Of a DNA stretch of 64,000 bases, positions 12,263 to 23,846 are shown piece after piece. Under the pieces are notes generated by a model, which saw only the letters and a program-made list of their open reading frames with translations, did not search any database and had not been told where the DNA came from. The DNA comes from Antitrichia curtipendula (Eukaryota > Streptophyta > Bryopsida > Hypnales > Leucodontaceae): the NCBI GenBank assembly GCA_951230915.1, contig OX579638.1, positions 26,492,696-26,556,695 on the forward strand. The letters run 5' to 3'. Position numbers and translations under genes: made by a program. Numbering within the stretch: the stretch's first letter is position 1; every line of letters begins with the position of its first letter.

Positions 12263-12573
12263 CTACGATGTACCGAGTTCGATTTCAACAGTCTCTAGTG
12301 GGAGGGCGAGAGTTCGTTCGTAGCTTGCGAAACCGGAAGGGCCCATTCCGCCGTTTTGTTGAATGACTAAATGCTGATCCAGCTGCGTAGCCAAAGCTTC
12401 ACCTGCAGCATAACTAGCTATGGCGAGTCTGGAGTTGGAATTTTCGCTGCAAGGTGCAATCCCCAAATGCTGTGATGTCCGTACAACTCTATGTCATGAT
12501 TAGAAGTGAGACCGTGCTTGTACCTGTTCATCACGTTCTCCGTCACACTGAGATCACCCCAATGGTTGCGACT
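12263..12573 (-). pseudogene. Unidentified coding-like fragment, two overlapping frames
   Basis: On the minus strand two protein-like stretches run through the same DNA. From about 12573 to the TAG at 12418-12420 one frame reads HWGDLSVTENVMNRYKHG and then ELYGHHSIWGLHLAAK. A second frame from about 12490 to 12263 reads AIASYAAGEALATQLDQH and then NGGMGPSGFASYERTLALP. Both have coding-like composition. A frameshift, or a splice at GCAG|GTGAAG, could connect them. No ATG start, no family recognised. It could be a gene fragment, a terminal exon or chance. Confidence 0.3.
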
Positions 12574-12598
12574 TCGTTAAAAAAAAATACGGAGTATA

Positions 12599-12898
12599 GG
12601 TAGTATGCTCTTAAAGCGACCATTTAAGAGCAGATCGCCTTTTCAGGGAAGTTAAACTTATTGAAACAATTTTCAGTAAATTTATATAGGAAGAAAAATG
12701 GAATTGGCATCTAACCCAAGTTGTTTCATATTTTTCAGACCTTTGTAGCATTAGTTATGAATTTTTGAAGTTCAAACACAGTGGTTTCTAAAAGCGACCA
12801 CCTTCTGAAATGTACACAGTTCGTACATTGAAGAAAGCAAAATGTACCTCTGTGTCATGATCACTTTTAGAACATGAGCACTTTTAGAGCATACTACC
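12599..12898. mobile_element. 300-bp MITE, family 3 copy 1
   Basis: Inverted termini GGTAGTATGCTCTTAAAG and CTTTTAGAGCATACTACC. The core around GGCATCTAACCCAAGTTG recurs at 36094-36426 and 61997-62340. No coding capacity. Confidence 0.75.
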
Positions 12899-13530
12899 TT
12901 ATTTCCTGAACTGAAACCCCAGATAAGAATATTTCACTGTGGCGCCTTGGGCATTTTTTTGAATTGTAGCCATACAAATTCAAATTAGACATGTTAGAGA
13001 TCTCATAGGAAAAGCAAATACAACAATGTCACATATGGAGTGAAAGATTATAATGTTTGACCATGAGGGGATTAAAATTGCAAAAGTGATGTTGAAGTCT
13101 TTCAATCCTCTTTTCACAAGTCAAATCTAAAAAAGTTGATGACCAAAAAAATATGAGGTTAAAGGGCCTAACATGCATAATCCCATTCAATTTATGCCTT
13201 CTTAAAATCTCTTTTACAATTTTTTTGAATGAATTTTGAATGTGATTTTTTCTCCAAGATCTAATGTATTTGAGGCTCATTTTCAAAGAGTTCTCACTTC
13301 TCAACACTACAAGAAGTCAAGCCATTGCAATGGGTACCCTTGCACAAAATCTTGAATAGAAAAATCACTATAATTTATTTTCAAAATCGAATTTTTGATG
13401 CTAAAACTAGACTTTAAGAAGAACTTTTCAAAAATATAAAATACTAAAAATAGCAACTTGGTTAGGTTTTATTTAACTTCAAAGTTTTGCAAACGCTAAA
13501 TTTGGGTGCCTTGGGGCATTTAGGGGTTAA
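12899..13530. other. AT-rich interval ending in a TTAA-element terminus
   Basis: The right end is a TTAA-family terminus (CATTTAGGGG at about 13517-13526, then TTAA at 13527-13530). A left terminus near 12900-12930 is too degenerate to call. CACTACAAGAAG at about 13303 is a lone CACTA-type end motif. No supported gene. Confidence 0.4.
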
Positions 13531-14218
13531 CAGGGCTCTTCATAGGGAAAAAATTTGCAGTCGAAGAATGTTATCATATAGGAGGCAAGCAACCCATTCC
13601 TAACCGTCGTCCCATTCCGGCAATGTAGGTAGTTCTCTTTCTATGCAGAAGAGATGAGCAATGATTAATTATGGCGTGGTTCCTGATGATGCAGTTGTGG
13701 CACATTATGATTGGCTAATAAGACTCTCGGTATATCAACCAACCTTCAGTGGATTTTGCAACCAACCCTTGGTTGGAAAGAAGAAGGTATGGGAGAAATA
13801 GAATCCCCAGCTAAACAATCCATAGTAATTATGTTTTGAGAAAAAGAAATATGAAAAATTATGGAAACCTTTCAAACTCTAATTCTGCACATGGAAAAAT
13901 GTCTCTACTGAAGAACCCCGCCCTACAGATACGTGGTATTGCTTAAGTGGTCAGAAAATGGGTTGCCTCCCTTATGTCCGATCTTGAGCACTGGATCATT
14001 TTCAACAAAGCGAGGTCATTTCCAGAATCTAGAACGAAGTGAAGATCCTCCTGCACTGGGCTAAGCTAACATCAATTGTGCTCAACATCTTTCAGCTCCT
14101 CTGATTATTCAAACAAAAAGACGCAAAATATCTTACCTGTAAGTGACTCAAAATTCACCGAACCAATTTCCAAAATCAGAGAAACTAATAACTAGTAATA
14201 TGCTCTCAAACTTTAAGC
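13531..14218. other. Intergenic DNA, no feature recognised
   Basis: No supported gene, RNA or complete mobile element seen. Confidence 0.4.
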
Positions 14219-14423
14219 TAAGGTGGGTACATCCCAAACCGTCACTTTTTGCTACCGAGCCTAGTTATTATTATTAGACTGGTCAAAATTTTCATATGTT
14301 CTTGTAGGCAAGTGAAAGGAGGTTCCAACGCACTAATATGCAAAAGTTATTAAGGAACAAAGTTTGGTTCTAAAAGCGTTTCTTCCACATAGGTATAGAA
14401 TTGATTTTGGAGATGTACACATA

Positions 14424-14854
14424 AGTGGTAGTCACAGCTTGTTCAAGGTGCATGTGAATAATGGAGATCTATGTGGTGGCGATGTAGGGTTGGCTTCTTT
14501 TTACCGGAATATTTTTAGCGTGATATTGATTGTTCACCTTCAACATCCACCTCTAGAGGTGGATGTTGAAGGTGAACAATCAATATCACGCTAAAAATAT
14601 TCCTTTGTTCTCTTAACTTTCCCTTTTGAACTCCTACTTTGACCTTTGGACTTTTAATTTCGTCTTCATTTCACCTTTTTTTGGCTCCAAAAAGGACTAC
14701 AAGGTAACTCCATTATCCATTTTCCACATTCTACCTCAAAGAGGGTGGTCATAGCTTCTTCTAAAAACGTGGCTTCTCATTGGCTACTACAAACATGCTC
14801 CGCTACTGAATCTCCATTGTTCACATGCACCTTGAACAAGCTGTGACTACCACT
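14424..14854. mobile_element. Foldback element inserted in a MITE
   Basis: Inverted termini of about 45 bp start AGTGGTAGTCACAGCTTG and differ at one or two positions. Flanks show a 3-bp direct repeat ATA (14421-14423; 14855-14857), consistent with target-site duplication, and the uninterrupted relative at 57047 confirms it is an insertion. The middle holds a 96-bp palindrome. Confidence 0.7.
14507..14602. repeat. 96-bp perfect palindrome without spacer
   Basis: Left arm 14507-14554 and right arm 14555-14602 are exact reverse complements, centred on CTCT|AGAG. Arms checked base by base. Confidence 0.95.
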
Positions 14855-15160
14855 ATAGTATAGATGGCGGTTTAAGATCAGTGGCACATTTGGGTGTACC
14901 TACCTTAGGCTACAAGAAGATCACGAAGTCAACTGATTTTACTACATCTCAGATCGACATTAGTAACAAAAAAAAAAACTTTTGACTCCCAAAGACAAAA
15001 CCAGGCAGGCTGATTGCCGGACAATAATGTTAGTCAGTCAGTCGCCACATGATTTCCAGTTCTAGTTTGGACTTCGGAGGTCAGTTTTCTCACGTGGTCT
15101 GACTTTCACCAAATCCTTGTCACCTTGTTCAGTGCCACGTTGAGATTAGGTTTCTTTTTT

Positions 15161-15172
15161 TAGGGTTTAGGG
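15161..15172. promoter_or_regulatory. Telo-box upstream of the glutamate-cysteine ligase gene
   Basis: TAGGGTTTAGGG, about 640 bp before the proposed start codon. With a good donor (CTGG|GTGAGT near 15613) and the acceptor at 15771, a 5'-UTR intron is likely. A short upstream ORF (15386-15418, ten codons plus stop) would lie in the leader if transcribed. Confidence 0.4.
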
Positions 15173-15801
15173 ATCAAGCCAGTGCCTGAGCGCCAACAAT
15201 TCAACCCCCTAAACTTAACGTATTAATGAAATTCCAGATTTGGGAGTGGCCAACTCATTGTCTGCCCTTGCGCGCGCTCGGTGCTGCCCTGCTGCTCGTT
15301 GACGCTTGTCGATCTGCGGCTGCTAAACCGCTCATTCACAGCCCACTTAAAGTCGGTGTACTAACTTAAACTTACTTGAGCATCCATGTCTGTTGAGAGA
15401 ATTAGCAGAGTTTGGTAACCTTGCTTAGTGGTGATTGATTCGCAGATTATTTAAAGATTAGGGCTGCTTCATATTATTTCTTCTTCTTTTCTTCTGTGAT
15501 ACTGTGTTTTCTTCGCTTGGAGGTTTTGCATTTTGGAAGAGTAGGCAGTTTTAATTCTTAGTGCAAGCTCTGCTGTTGCAACGCTGGTTTCAGTGATTCA
15601 GCTTTTTGGTGACTGGGTGAGTGTGCTCTGAAACTGCTCTGATTTTTGGATTTTAATCACAGTTTTAGGGGCTATTCTTGATCGTTGGTTCAGAATTTAA
15701 TTTGTTGCTGTTGCTGATCCAGTTTCGTTGTGGCTATCTACTTTTTTTATTTATTGCTTTATTGGATGATAGGGTCCACAAGTGGAGAAATATCAAAAAA
15801 C

Positions 15802-18800
15802 ATGACTGAAACCAAAGAGCAGCACGTGAACGGAGGTGGGAAGCTTTTGACCAAAGAAGATCTGGTTGCGTTTCTTGCGAGCGGGTGTAAGCCCAAAGCT
15901 GACTGGAGGTCAGATCCAGATTGAACTCCGCTTGGTTTTTAGAGAAAAGGTTTCTTTAGTTTCTAAAGGATCAGGAAGCTCAAAAGTGGGTCTCATGTTC
16001 TTTTGAGCAGTTTTGAGAAGCTTCTTTGGTCCACTTTTTGTTTGTTTATATCCTATGTTCTTCACTGATTTCAGGTGATAAGGAATTTGGATTCACTGTA
16101 TTATATTAATCAAAATATGATCAATCAAATTGGTCATTTTATAACCACGAATCCTTGGTGTTCAAGGGGTGAACTTCATCAACCATTGATTGGGTTTGTA
16201 CACAATGTGGGGACACAGAATTGGCGTGGAGAATGAGAAATTCGGGTTTCAGTTAGACACGGTGAAGCCAATGAGTTTGAGCAACATTGGTGAGCTTCTG
16301 GAGGGAATGGCTTCACGCTTTGGGTACGAGAGGATCATGGAAGACGGCACCGTTTCTGGACTGCTAAAGGTGCATTGCCCTCCCCTGAAAATCATACAGC
16401 TGCAATAATTCGTAATTGCTCCACCTGACTGACTGACATTATTGAACTCATTAAGAATGGGTGACCTAGTTTCCGTGAAAATGGAGGGGTGAATTTGATG
16501 AATATCACCGTCAGTAGGTGTTGTCAAGTCATGTTTTCGTGGTTCAAACATGAATTTGAAATAGCATTGACTTTAGGAAAACTTTTGTTGATTATGTGAT
16601 GTTGTTTTTTCAATTTGTATTACAGGACGGCCAAAGCATTACTCTGGAGCCTGGAGGTCAGTTTGAGTTGAGTGGTGCACCTTTGGAAGATATTCATGCC
16701 GTTAAACGTGAGCTGGACACACACCTGAAGGAGGTAAAACCAAAACTATGGTGATAATTATTCTTCCAAATCTCTGTGGAAAGCTGCATAACATTCTTGA
16801 GGAGCTTCCTGTATACCCTTGGAATCTACGAACAGTGAGCCAAGAAAAGGAACCAGATTCCTTTGTGCATAATCTTAAGCTCATGTTATGATCCCTAAGA
16901 AATATTTGGTTCACATTACAATTATTTACTACTTTCATCTTGTCCTCAGTCACAATGTTTGCATGTGGGCTCATATGGCAGCTATTGCATGACTGGCTGT
17001 GGAAAAATGTGGGCTACTTTTTTTACATTTTAGTGCTCTAGATTCTTGTTGTGCTATAGTGGAAAGGATGCAAACTACATACTATTTTAGAATGTCATTG
17101 AATGAAGAGTCTTCAAATTTTAGAGCTGAATGCATTTAATTCATGATCTCATTTACGCTAATTTGAATCCAGGTGAACGCGGTTGGCAAGGAGCTTGGAT
17201 TGGGCTTTGCGGGCATGGGATATGAACCCAAGTGGCCAACGTCGGAGCGACCATGCGTTGATAAGGTTTGGATCTTTTTCTTTTGGTCATTCAAGTTAAC
17301 TGATCGATTCATCTTTTATTTGCAAATTAAGAATGAATCATTCTGTTCAATGCTTTGCAAAGAGATGATTGAAGGATTGAGTGGGTGGATGCTGCAGGAT
17401 GGCAGATTTGATGCTGCTGTCAAGTATGTAAAAGGCCTGGGTGACGACAACTTCGACGTTATGTATCAAACTTGCACTGCTCAGGCGAGACCTTCTCGCA
17501 CCTTGATTTGAAAGTCAACTGTTTTTGAATCCAGAGTTCAATTTTTGAATGAGAAATAGTCTATTATTGTCTGTTACCTATATATTGACTTGTGATACAC
17601 ACTTGTTGCATCATGAACAGGTGAACTTGGATTTCGACTCAGAGCAAGATATGATCAATAAGTTGCGGGTTGGGTTGTCCCTCCAACCGGTGAGAGACCT
17701 TAACTCCTAAAAGACCTTGCGACCCAAGTTGAATCTAATGTTTTTCTTAAGGACTTTTTCGTGGATCACGTTGGGAATTTCTTTTGTTCAGTTTATCGTA
17801 TTTATTTATTTGATCACAAACACATGCAATGTTCTTCACTGATTCTGATGATTTAAAATTTAGCCGTCTCTGGATTTTAGCCCTCTCTGGAATTGTACTC
17901 ATCAATTGAGCAAAACAATGCTAGGCTTTCTGTTATATCCACGACTACTCTCTCCTCTTTAACCCATTTACTTAAACTGTGTGATAGGTTGCAACGGCGC
18001 TGTTTGCAAATTCCCCTTTCTCAAATGGGAAACCAAACGGGTATTTGAGTTATAGAAGGTGAGTTAAATCAGCACTTATGATAATCAGCGTATTTTCCGC
18101 AAGTATCATACTTCTCAGCATGAAATCGTCAAATCTTCCTGCAATGTAGATGGCAGTTGAACAGTAGACCAAATCTTTGACTGAATCAAAGAACTTTCTT
18201 TTTAACTGATGTGGGATTGACCTATGGCAGTGATACTTGGATACAATTTGACGACCGCCGGACAGGGGAACTGCCTTTTGTATTCGACAACGACTTCGGG
18301 TAATATTTTCATACATGATGATAGAAATCCATCGGTTTTGAGTGTCACAACAATGTTGAAGGATGTGATAATTTTTCTCGTTGGATATGTGAGTACTCCA
18401 GGTTTGAGAAGTACGTAGAATATGCACTGAATGTGCCCATGATGATGGTTCACCGCAACAATAAGTGGAACTACGTCTCTGGTGCATCATTTAAGGTAAC
18501 TTAAACTTACATTCTTGATGGAAAACTGTTAGACTCAAGTAAATTTATCCTTCGGGTGCTGTCTCTGTCAGTCAAAAGTAGGGGTTAGTCTGTAGTTTCC
18601 TACAAATTGATGATCCTAATTGAAGCAGTGGATTTTGGAGAGCATTTTTCGGTTGTTCTGAAATAGGGCTGAAAACAGTATTCATGGATAACTGTATTCT
18701 TGGATACAGCATCCCATAGTGACTGGATTGAGTTGTTCCAGATGCATTAATATTGATAGTTTCGACAAGGATTCATGAATTCAATTATTGCACAGGATTT

Positions 18801-20562
18801 TATGGCTGGGAAATTGAAGGGTTTCGAGGGCGAGTGGCCGACCCTGGAGGACTGGATGAACCAGCTGGGCAATCTATACCCTGAGGTTTATTATATTCAT
18901 ATCAGAAACTATCTCCACTGTCTTTCATAATGTAATTCTCAAATGTAGATGCTTCGTACTGAAGAATGAAGATGAGATTTTTATCTTTTGTTTCCTGCAG
19001 GTGAGGCTTAAGAAATACTTGGAGATGAGAGGAGCTGATTGCGGACCAGAACCTTTCATCATCGCTCTTGCTGCTTTCTGGGTTTGTCTCGATCTGCACA
19101 CCCTTTGCCATTATTTAACGTTCTTGCAGGTCTTTTCACATATTGATCTGGTTCATATCATGGCATCAACGCTGTAGAGAGCTCTTGATGAGCTTCCTTT
19201 AAAGTTGCATAAAAAGGAACCCATACCACATGATAGGGAATCCTTGACACCCTGTTCTGCAAAGTTAAGTTATTTGAACAAGTGAGAGCTTGTGAAGTTA
19301 ATGAGACATTGTCTTCACATAAGAGTATTTTAGAGCTATAATTTTGCTTGATTTACTCTGTTGAATTGGCTTTGCTCTAACTACCTCTTAATTGGTATTG
19401 TCCTCAAAAGGTGCCGTGCCACTCCTATTCATGAATGTTATAATCTCTTCCAACATGAAAATTGCTTTTTGCCAATCTTGAGTATTGGTAAGTGCAGGTC
19501 GGGTTGTTGTATGACGAAAAATCATTGAAGGGGGCAATGGACATCATCCGCGACTGGACTAATGACGACCGTGAGATGCTTCGCAATGAGGTATGATCCA
19601 TATTATTAATCTCTTAAAATTTTCATCAATGAATCCCTAATTGCCACAGAATCCTCCGCACTCACTGCAAAATTCGGGTCAACTTTGCAATCTGAATATG
19701 TATCCTCAACTCACTCTAATGCACACTCTGTAACTGGAATCGGATATGCATATATTCTCACAACTATCATGTAGTGTACACATCTAATTGGACAGCTTCC
19801 ACATGTCAAATTGTGAATATGTGACATTTAGAAGCTCACTTGTTCCCCCATTGATTTGACGCTGTTGCGTGAACATGTTCGCAGACACCAAAGCATGGAC
19901 TTCAAGTTCCATTCAAAGGAGGTCTAGTGAAGGATGTGGCACAGAAGGCCGTCAAGCTTGCCAAGGTAATAAAGAAATAATTTCACCCCATCTCTCCAGG
20001 TTCTAAGTTCTAAGTTTTAAGTTCTAAGTAAGTCCTAAGTTCAAAATAAGTTCTTACTTTTGCAGTAGCTTCATTACAAATCTTCCAGTCACGTTGGGAT
20101 GCCTGTTGGTGGAGAGCAGGAAGGATTGATTCGAAGAGGTTTCGACGAGGAGGGATTCTTAACTCCAATCGAGGAAGTGGCCAATTCAGGTACAAGCAGT
20201 TTCTCTCTGCAAACCAAGTTTTTATTGGAAGTAATAGTGTTTTCAATACAATTTATTTCCAATATATTGTTTCAAGACTATGTTTACAACATTACAAAAA
20301 ACCTTTGCCGTAGTTTATAGGTAGGCCTCTCTATCATCATTGGGACTTTAAAAAGGCCTCATGAATTGTGGGGAAGATTATGGTTTTCTGGTAGTCTAAT
20401 TTTCTAGGAATCATGTTAATTGGTCAAATTGAGACCTTAAAGTGATCTGACTGATATTTTGTGTCCTATGTAGGCGTAACCTTGGCTGAGCGGATGCTGA
20501 AACTCTACTATGACAAGTGGGATAGAAAAGTGGAACCTGTTTTTAACGAACAGAGGTTGTAG
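15802..20562 (+). CDS. Divergent glutamate-cysteine ligase (plant GSH1-like)
   Basis: Fifteen exons: 15802-15908, 16219-16369, 16626-16733, 17173-17265, 17398-17484, 17621-17689, 17988-18058, 18231-18299, 18402-18495, 18796-18885, 19001-19081, 19498-19590, 19885-19965, 20120-20189, 20474-20562; 1353 nt, 450 residues, the size of a mature plant enzyme. The family joins Glu and Cys with ATP, the first step of glutathione synthesis, normally in plastids. Conserved here: [20 protein letters not shown] (12-35 or so), [10 protein letters not shown] (37-46) with the acidic residues used for metal binding, [17 protein letters not shown] (91-107), [18 protein letters not shown] and RTGELPFVF. Unusual: Ser278 and Gly292 stand where plants have the CC2 disulfide cysteines; [11 protein letters not shown] (324-334) replaces the conserved GADGGPWRRLC; YVKGLG replaces the YMPKVG block. 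No transit peptide precedes Met1. Intron 5 (17485) begins GC, all others GT. AATAAA lies 35 bp after the stop. Intact frames and phases argue against a pseudogene. Confidence 0.85.
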
Positions 20563-20596
20563 AAGAGGTTGTAGAAGAGGTTCATACTCCAGGTGT

Positions 20597-20602
20597 AATA
20601 AA
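20597..20602 (+). terminator. Probable poly(A) signal of the ligase gene
   Basis: AATAAA 35 bp downstream of the stop codon at 20560-20562. Confidence 0.5.
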
Positions 20603-21694
20603 TTCAAGCGTTACATTGTTTTGAGATCTTGCATTGAAAACCGGTGCTACTGTGATTGTAACTTCATATTCTTGATTGTAAAGCATTCTTGCGTGTGTCA
20701 AGATCGAGAAGGCCATATTAAGAACGATAGCTTGGCCTAATTTTCCGGTAACTGAATGTTTAAATTCTCTGGAAGACGCTTTATTTAGACATCCTGACTC
20801 TAAAATTTCTCTGTTGGAGGCAAACATTTTAATTCTCTGTTGCTTTTAGTGTAATCTACTAGCATGTCCTGCACAATGCTTTTTGTCTCTCCAATTAAAT
20901 GTTCATTTTTTTGTTTCACACTTGAGAAATGGAGGATTTTGTTCCACAATTACCCAAGAATTAATGATTTTGTTTTTCAGGCAGATCTAACCCAGGCCCA
21001 ACCCTAAATTAATGAAAAGTCTTTTAGAATATTGCTAAATTAGTAACCAATTGGTGGAGAAATGCACTCCTCCTGCTTCTGAGCTTGTTTTATTTCCTCC
21101 AAAACATGAAAGACAACATCATATCCAGCATCAGAACAAGAGGTCCCAAATTCACTGTAAAATTGTTATACAGAAGCAGTCGTTGACATATTTTGTAGTG
21201 TTACTAATTGTTTCTAGTTTGCCTCTGAAGCTTTAAAACATATTTGGTGAAAACTCAAAACATCTTTGGTCAGAAATAATGGATGCTATTACTTACATAC
21301 AGAATATATTAAAACATTACATACAAAATATATTAAAACTACAAGGGTCAGGGAGTTTGAAAGAAGATGATGTAATAGAGCACTACTAAGAAAAAGGATG
21401 ATATATAAGATAGAAGCACCTATAACTAACACTTTAGCAATTCCACATAGATTTGGGATGAAATCAAGATTTGTGTCTATTTGAGTGACATTTGAAATTT
21501 GTTAATGTTCAAAAAAATTTGGGTACATTTTAGAATTTATATGAATAAAGTACAAATTTTTAAAGTTCAACTAAGATAGGGACACCCATATGCACTAAGT
21601 GCCTAAAAGCGCCACTCATGAAATGCTCATTTTGTTTACATCTACTAAATCAATATGTACCTATTCTAGAAGAAATGCTTTTGGGACATCTATC
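20603..21694. other. Intergenic DNA, no supported gene
   Basis: Increasingly AT-rich. Short open frames (for example 21051-21236) have no recognisable features. Confidence 0.4.
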
Positions 21695-21698
21695 TTAA

Positions 21699-21964
21699 CC
21701 CCTAGAGGACCAAGCTGCGTTTTTTGGCAACATAGAAATTTTGGGCAGGTGCTTGTGACTAAAGATTTCCATATTATTTTTTGGCCCAAATTTTAATAGA
21801 AGGCGCGGACGAGGATTATCTTTCATGTGCACTAAATTTAAAGACATTTGAAAACATGAATCAAAAGTTATGGCCTAATATGTCGTTTGTTTCTCAACTT
21901 GGGCAGTCCAGGCAGATCTGAATAAATCATTTTTTTCAAAAATAAAAATTTGAACTTGTTTTAT

Positions 21965-22004
<40 letters not shown>

Positions 22005-22635
22005 TCTTTTAATCATTCCATTTTGATCATTAAGTCAAAAGTTATGAGGTGTTTTAGTTCACGGGTAGTTTTGGATTCTCTATTCTAAAATAAAATTTGA
22101 AGTCCTTTATTTTACTCAATTTTCAAAAATTTTGGAAAAATAAAAACATAAAATGTAGATTGAGGGTTGCAACCCTCGGGATTGGTATTTTTCAATTCTA
22201 TAATTAATTTTTTAATAATTTAATGCTTTGAATCATTCTCTACACCTTTCTACTTATTATTTTTTTCTTATATGTTGTACAATTCCAAATAATTTGAAAA
22301 TTTTCAAGAGTGTAGCCAACTTGCCTTGAAGAATGTATCCAAAGAAGCACCACCATTTTGGACATTTTTTCATACAAATGTGACCTTGTGAAGTGTAACT
22401 GCCCGATTTTTTGCAAGGGCCAAAAAATGATTTTTGTCACTTCAAACGTTAATATCTTGCAATTTACACAGTGAAAATTTCTGAAATTTTTTCCACATCT
22501 TCTCAATCTAGCGTATTACAAAATCCTTTAGTTACATGTGACTAAAAATGATAGTTTTCAAAATTTTGATACTTGTACTAAAAATGACAGTCTTTGAGTG
22601 TTTTTGGTGATAACATAGTCAAGGAACTTTAGGGG
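21699..22635. mobile_element. TTAA-flanked element, copy C (inverted relative to A)
   Basis: Flanked by TTAA (21695-21698; 22636-22639) with ends CCCCTAGAGGACC and ...AAGGAACTTTAGGGG. Its interior is the reverse complement of copy A, including the segment around 22320-22390. Contains a (TA)n tract at about 21968-22001. Confidence 0.7.
21968..22001. repeat. (TA)n microsatellite
   Basis: About 34 bp of uninterrupted TA repeats inside TTAA element copy C. Confidence 0.9.
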
Positions 22636-22639
22636 TTAA

Positions 22640-23846
22640 AAACTTTGAAATTGCAATTGCAACTTGAAACCATGGGCACAATTATACCATTACAAGTGAC
22701 TTGTACTACTGACCTAACATATGGTATTTTAGCACAATGGCCAACTTCATGTTTTTAATGGAAATTTACATTTTTAATTGATGTAATTTTTCTTTACTTC
22801 TTTCAAAAAATTTGAAAAATTATAATAAATAGATAATATATTGTTTTATATTTGAAAAATATAAAATAGCATTTTCTTTGTATATTTATGAAGATGGAAA
22901 TAAAGACAAAGTCTAAAGTTTACCTACCAAGTAATAAGGTTGTCCATTTTATCTTTTTACAACGCATTTTTTTTATTTTTTACATATCTTCACTTAAAAT
23001 ACATTACTTACCTTAATTTCATTACAATGGTCATAAATGAAAAGCTACTAGAACAAAACATCATCCAAATGCACTTAATTTATCATTCAAAGTACGAACT
23101 TCAAAGCAAATAGAGATTCTAAGATTTGCAATTCAATATGTATTAACAAGTTGATGAAAATAAAACATGAAAAAATCCCAAAAGTTGATCAATTAATGGA
23201 CTAGTTGATATTATATAATTTTCTTTCAAAAGCATTTGTTTATATATAATGGACTAAATAAAGCCAAAAATCAAAGTTTGACCTCGCAATTGTAAAGCAA
23301 GACATTTGGAAGTTAACACATTCACAAACTGTACAATAGGGTCATCAAAACTAAATGTATTCCAAATAGCATGCCTTTGAATGATTCGAAGAAAAAAAGG
23401 TTTGTATTGCACTATATTCAACATGTAGAAGTAAAATATAAGATATAGTTTCAAACTCTATTAATTCAAGCTTGAATTATTATAATTTTAGCATATTATA
23501 TATATATTTGAATGTTGTTTTAAACTTCATCCTACTATAGTTGCAATTTACCTCTACATGATTAAGAAATGAGGGCTCCTTAAAGCACAGTAATGGTTGT
23601 TAAACAAATTCATTTGGATTTAAATGATATTACCTTATTCATAGTCTCAATCATGAAAAAAAGACAAGATATCAATAGTATAGGCAATATATGGATGGAC
23701 AATTTTATTTTGAAAAGATAATCTACAATTTGTCCTTGCATAATGTGGTTTTCTTTCACCTGCAAGAGCAATTAATTTAGCAAGGGCCTCTTCATAAGTT
23801 CCACACTTCCTACCTAAAAGAGGACCCAATTCAGTACTAAATGTAG
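22640..23846. other. AT-rich intergenic DNA
   Basis: No supported coding sequence or complete mobile element seen. Confidence 0.4.

Larger units (their letters stand above)
14219..14907. mobile_element. MITE (TAAGRTGGGTACACCC family) with nested foldback insertion
   Basis: Ends TAAGGTGGGTACATCCC and GGGTGTACCTACCTTA are inverted. It matches the uninterrupted copy at 57047-57322 (276 bp) on both sides of a 431-bp insertion at 14424-14854. Confidence 0.75.

Noticed and set aside
13303..13320. Complete CACTA element starting CACTACAAGAAG
   Set aside because: No inverted partner end with a matching 3-bp duplication could be found nearby.
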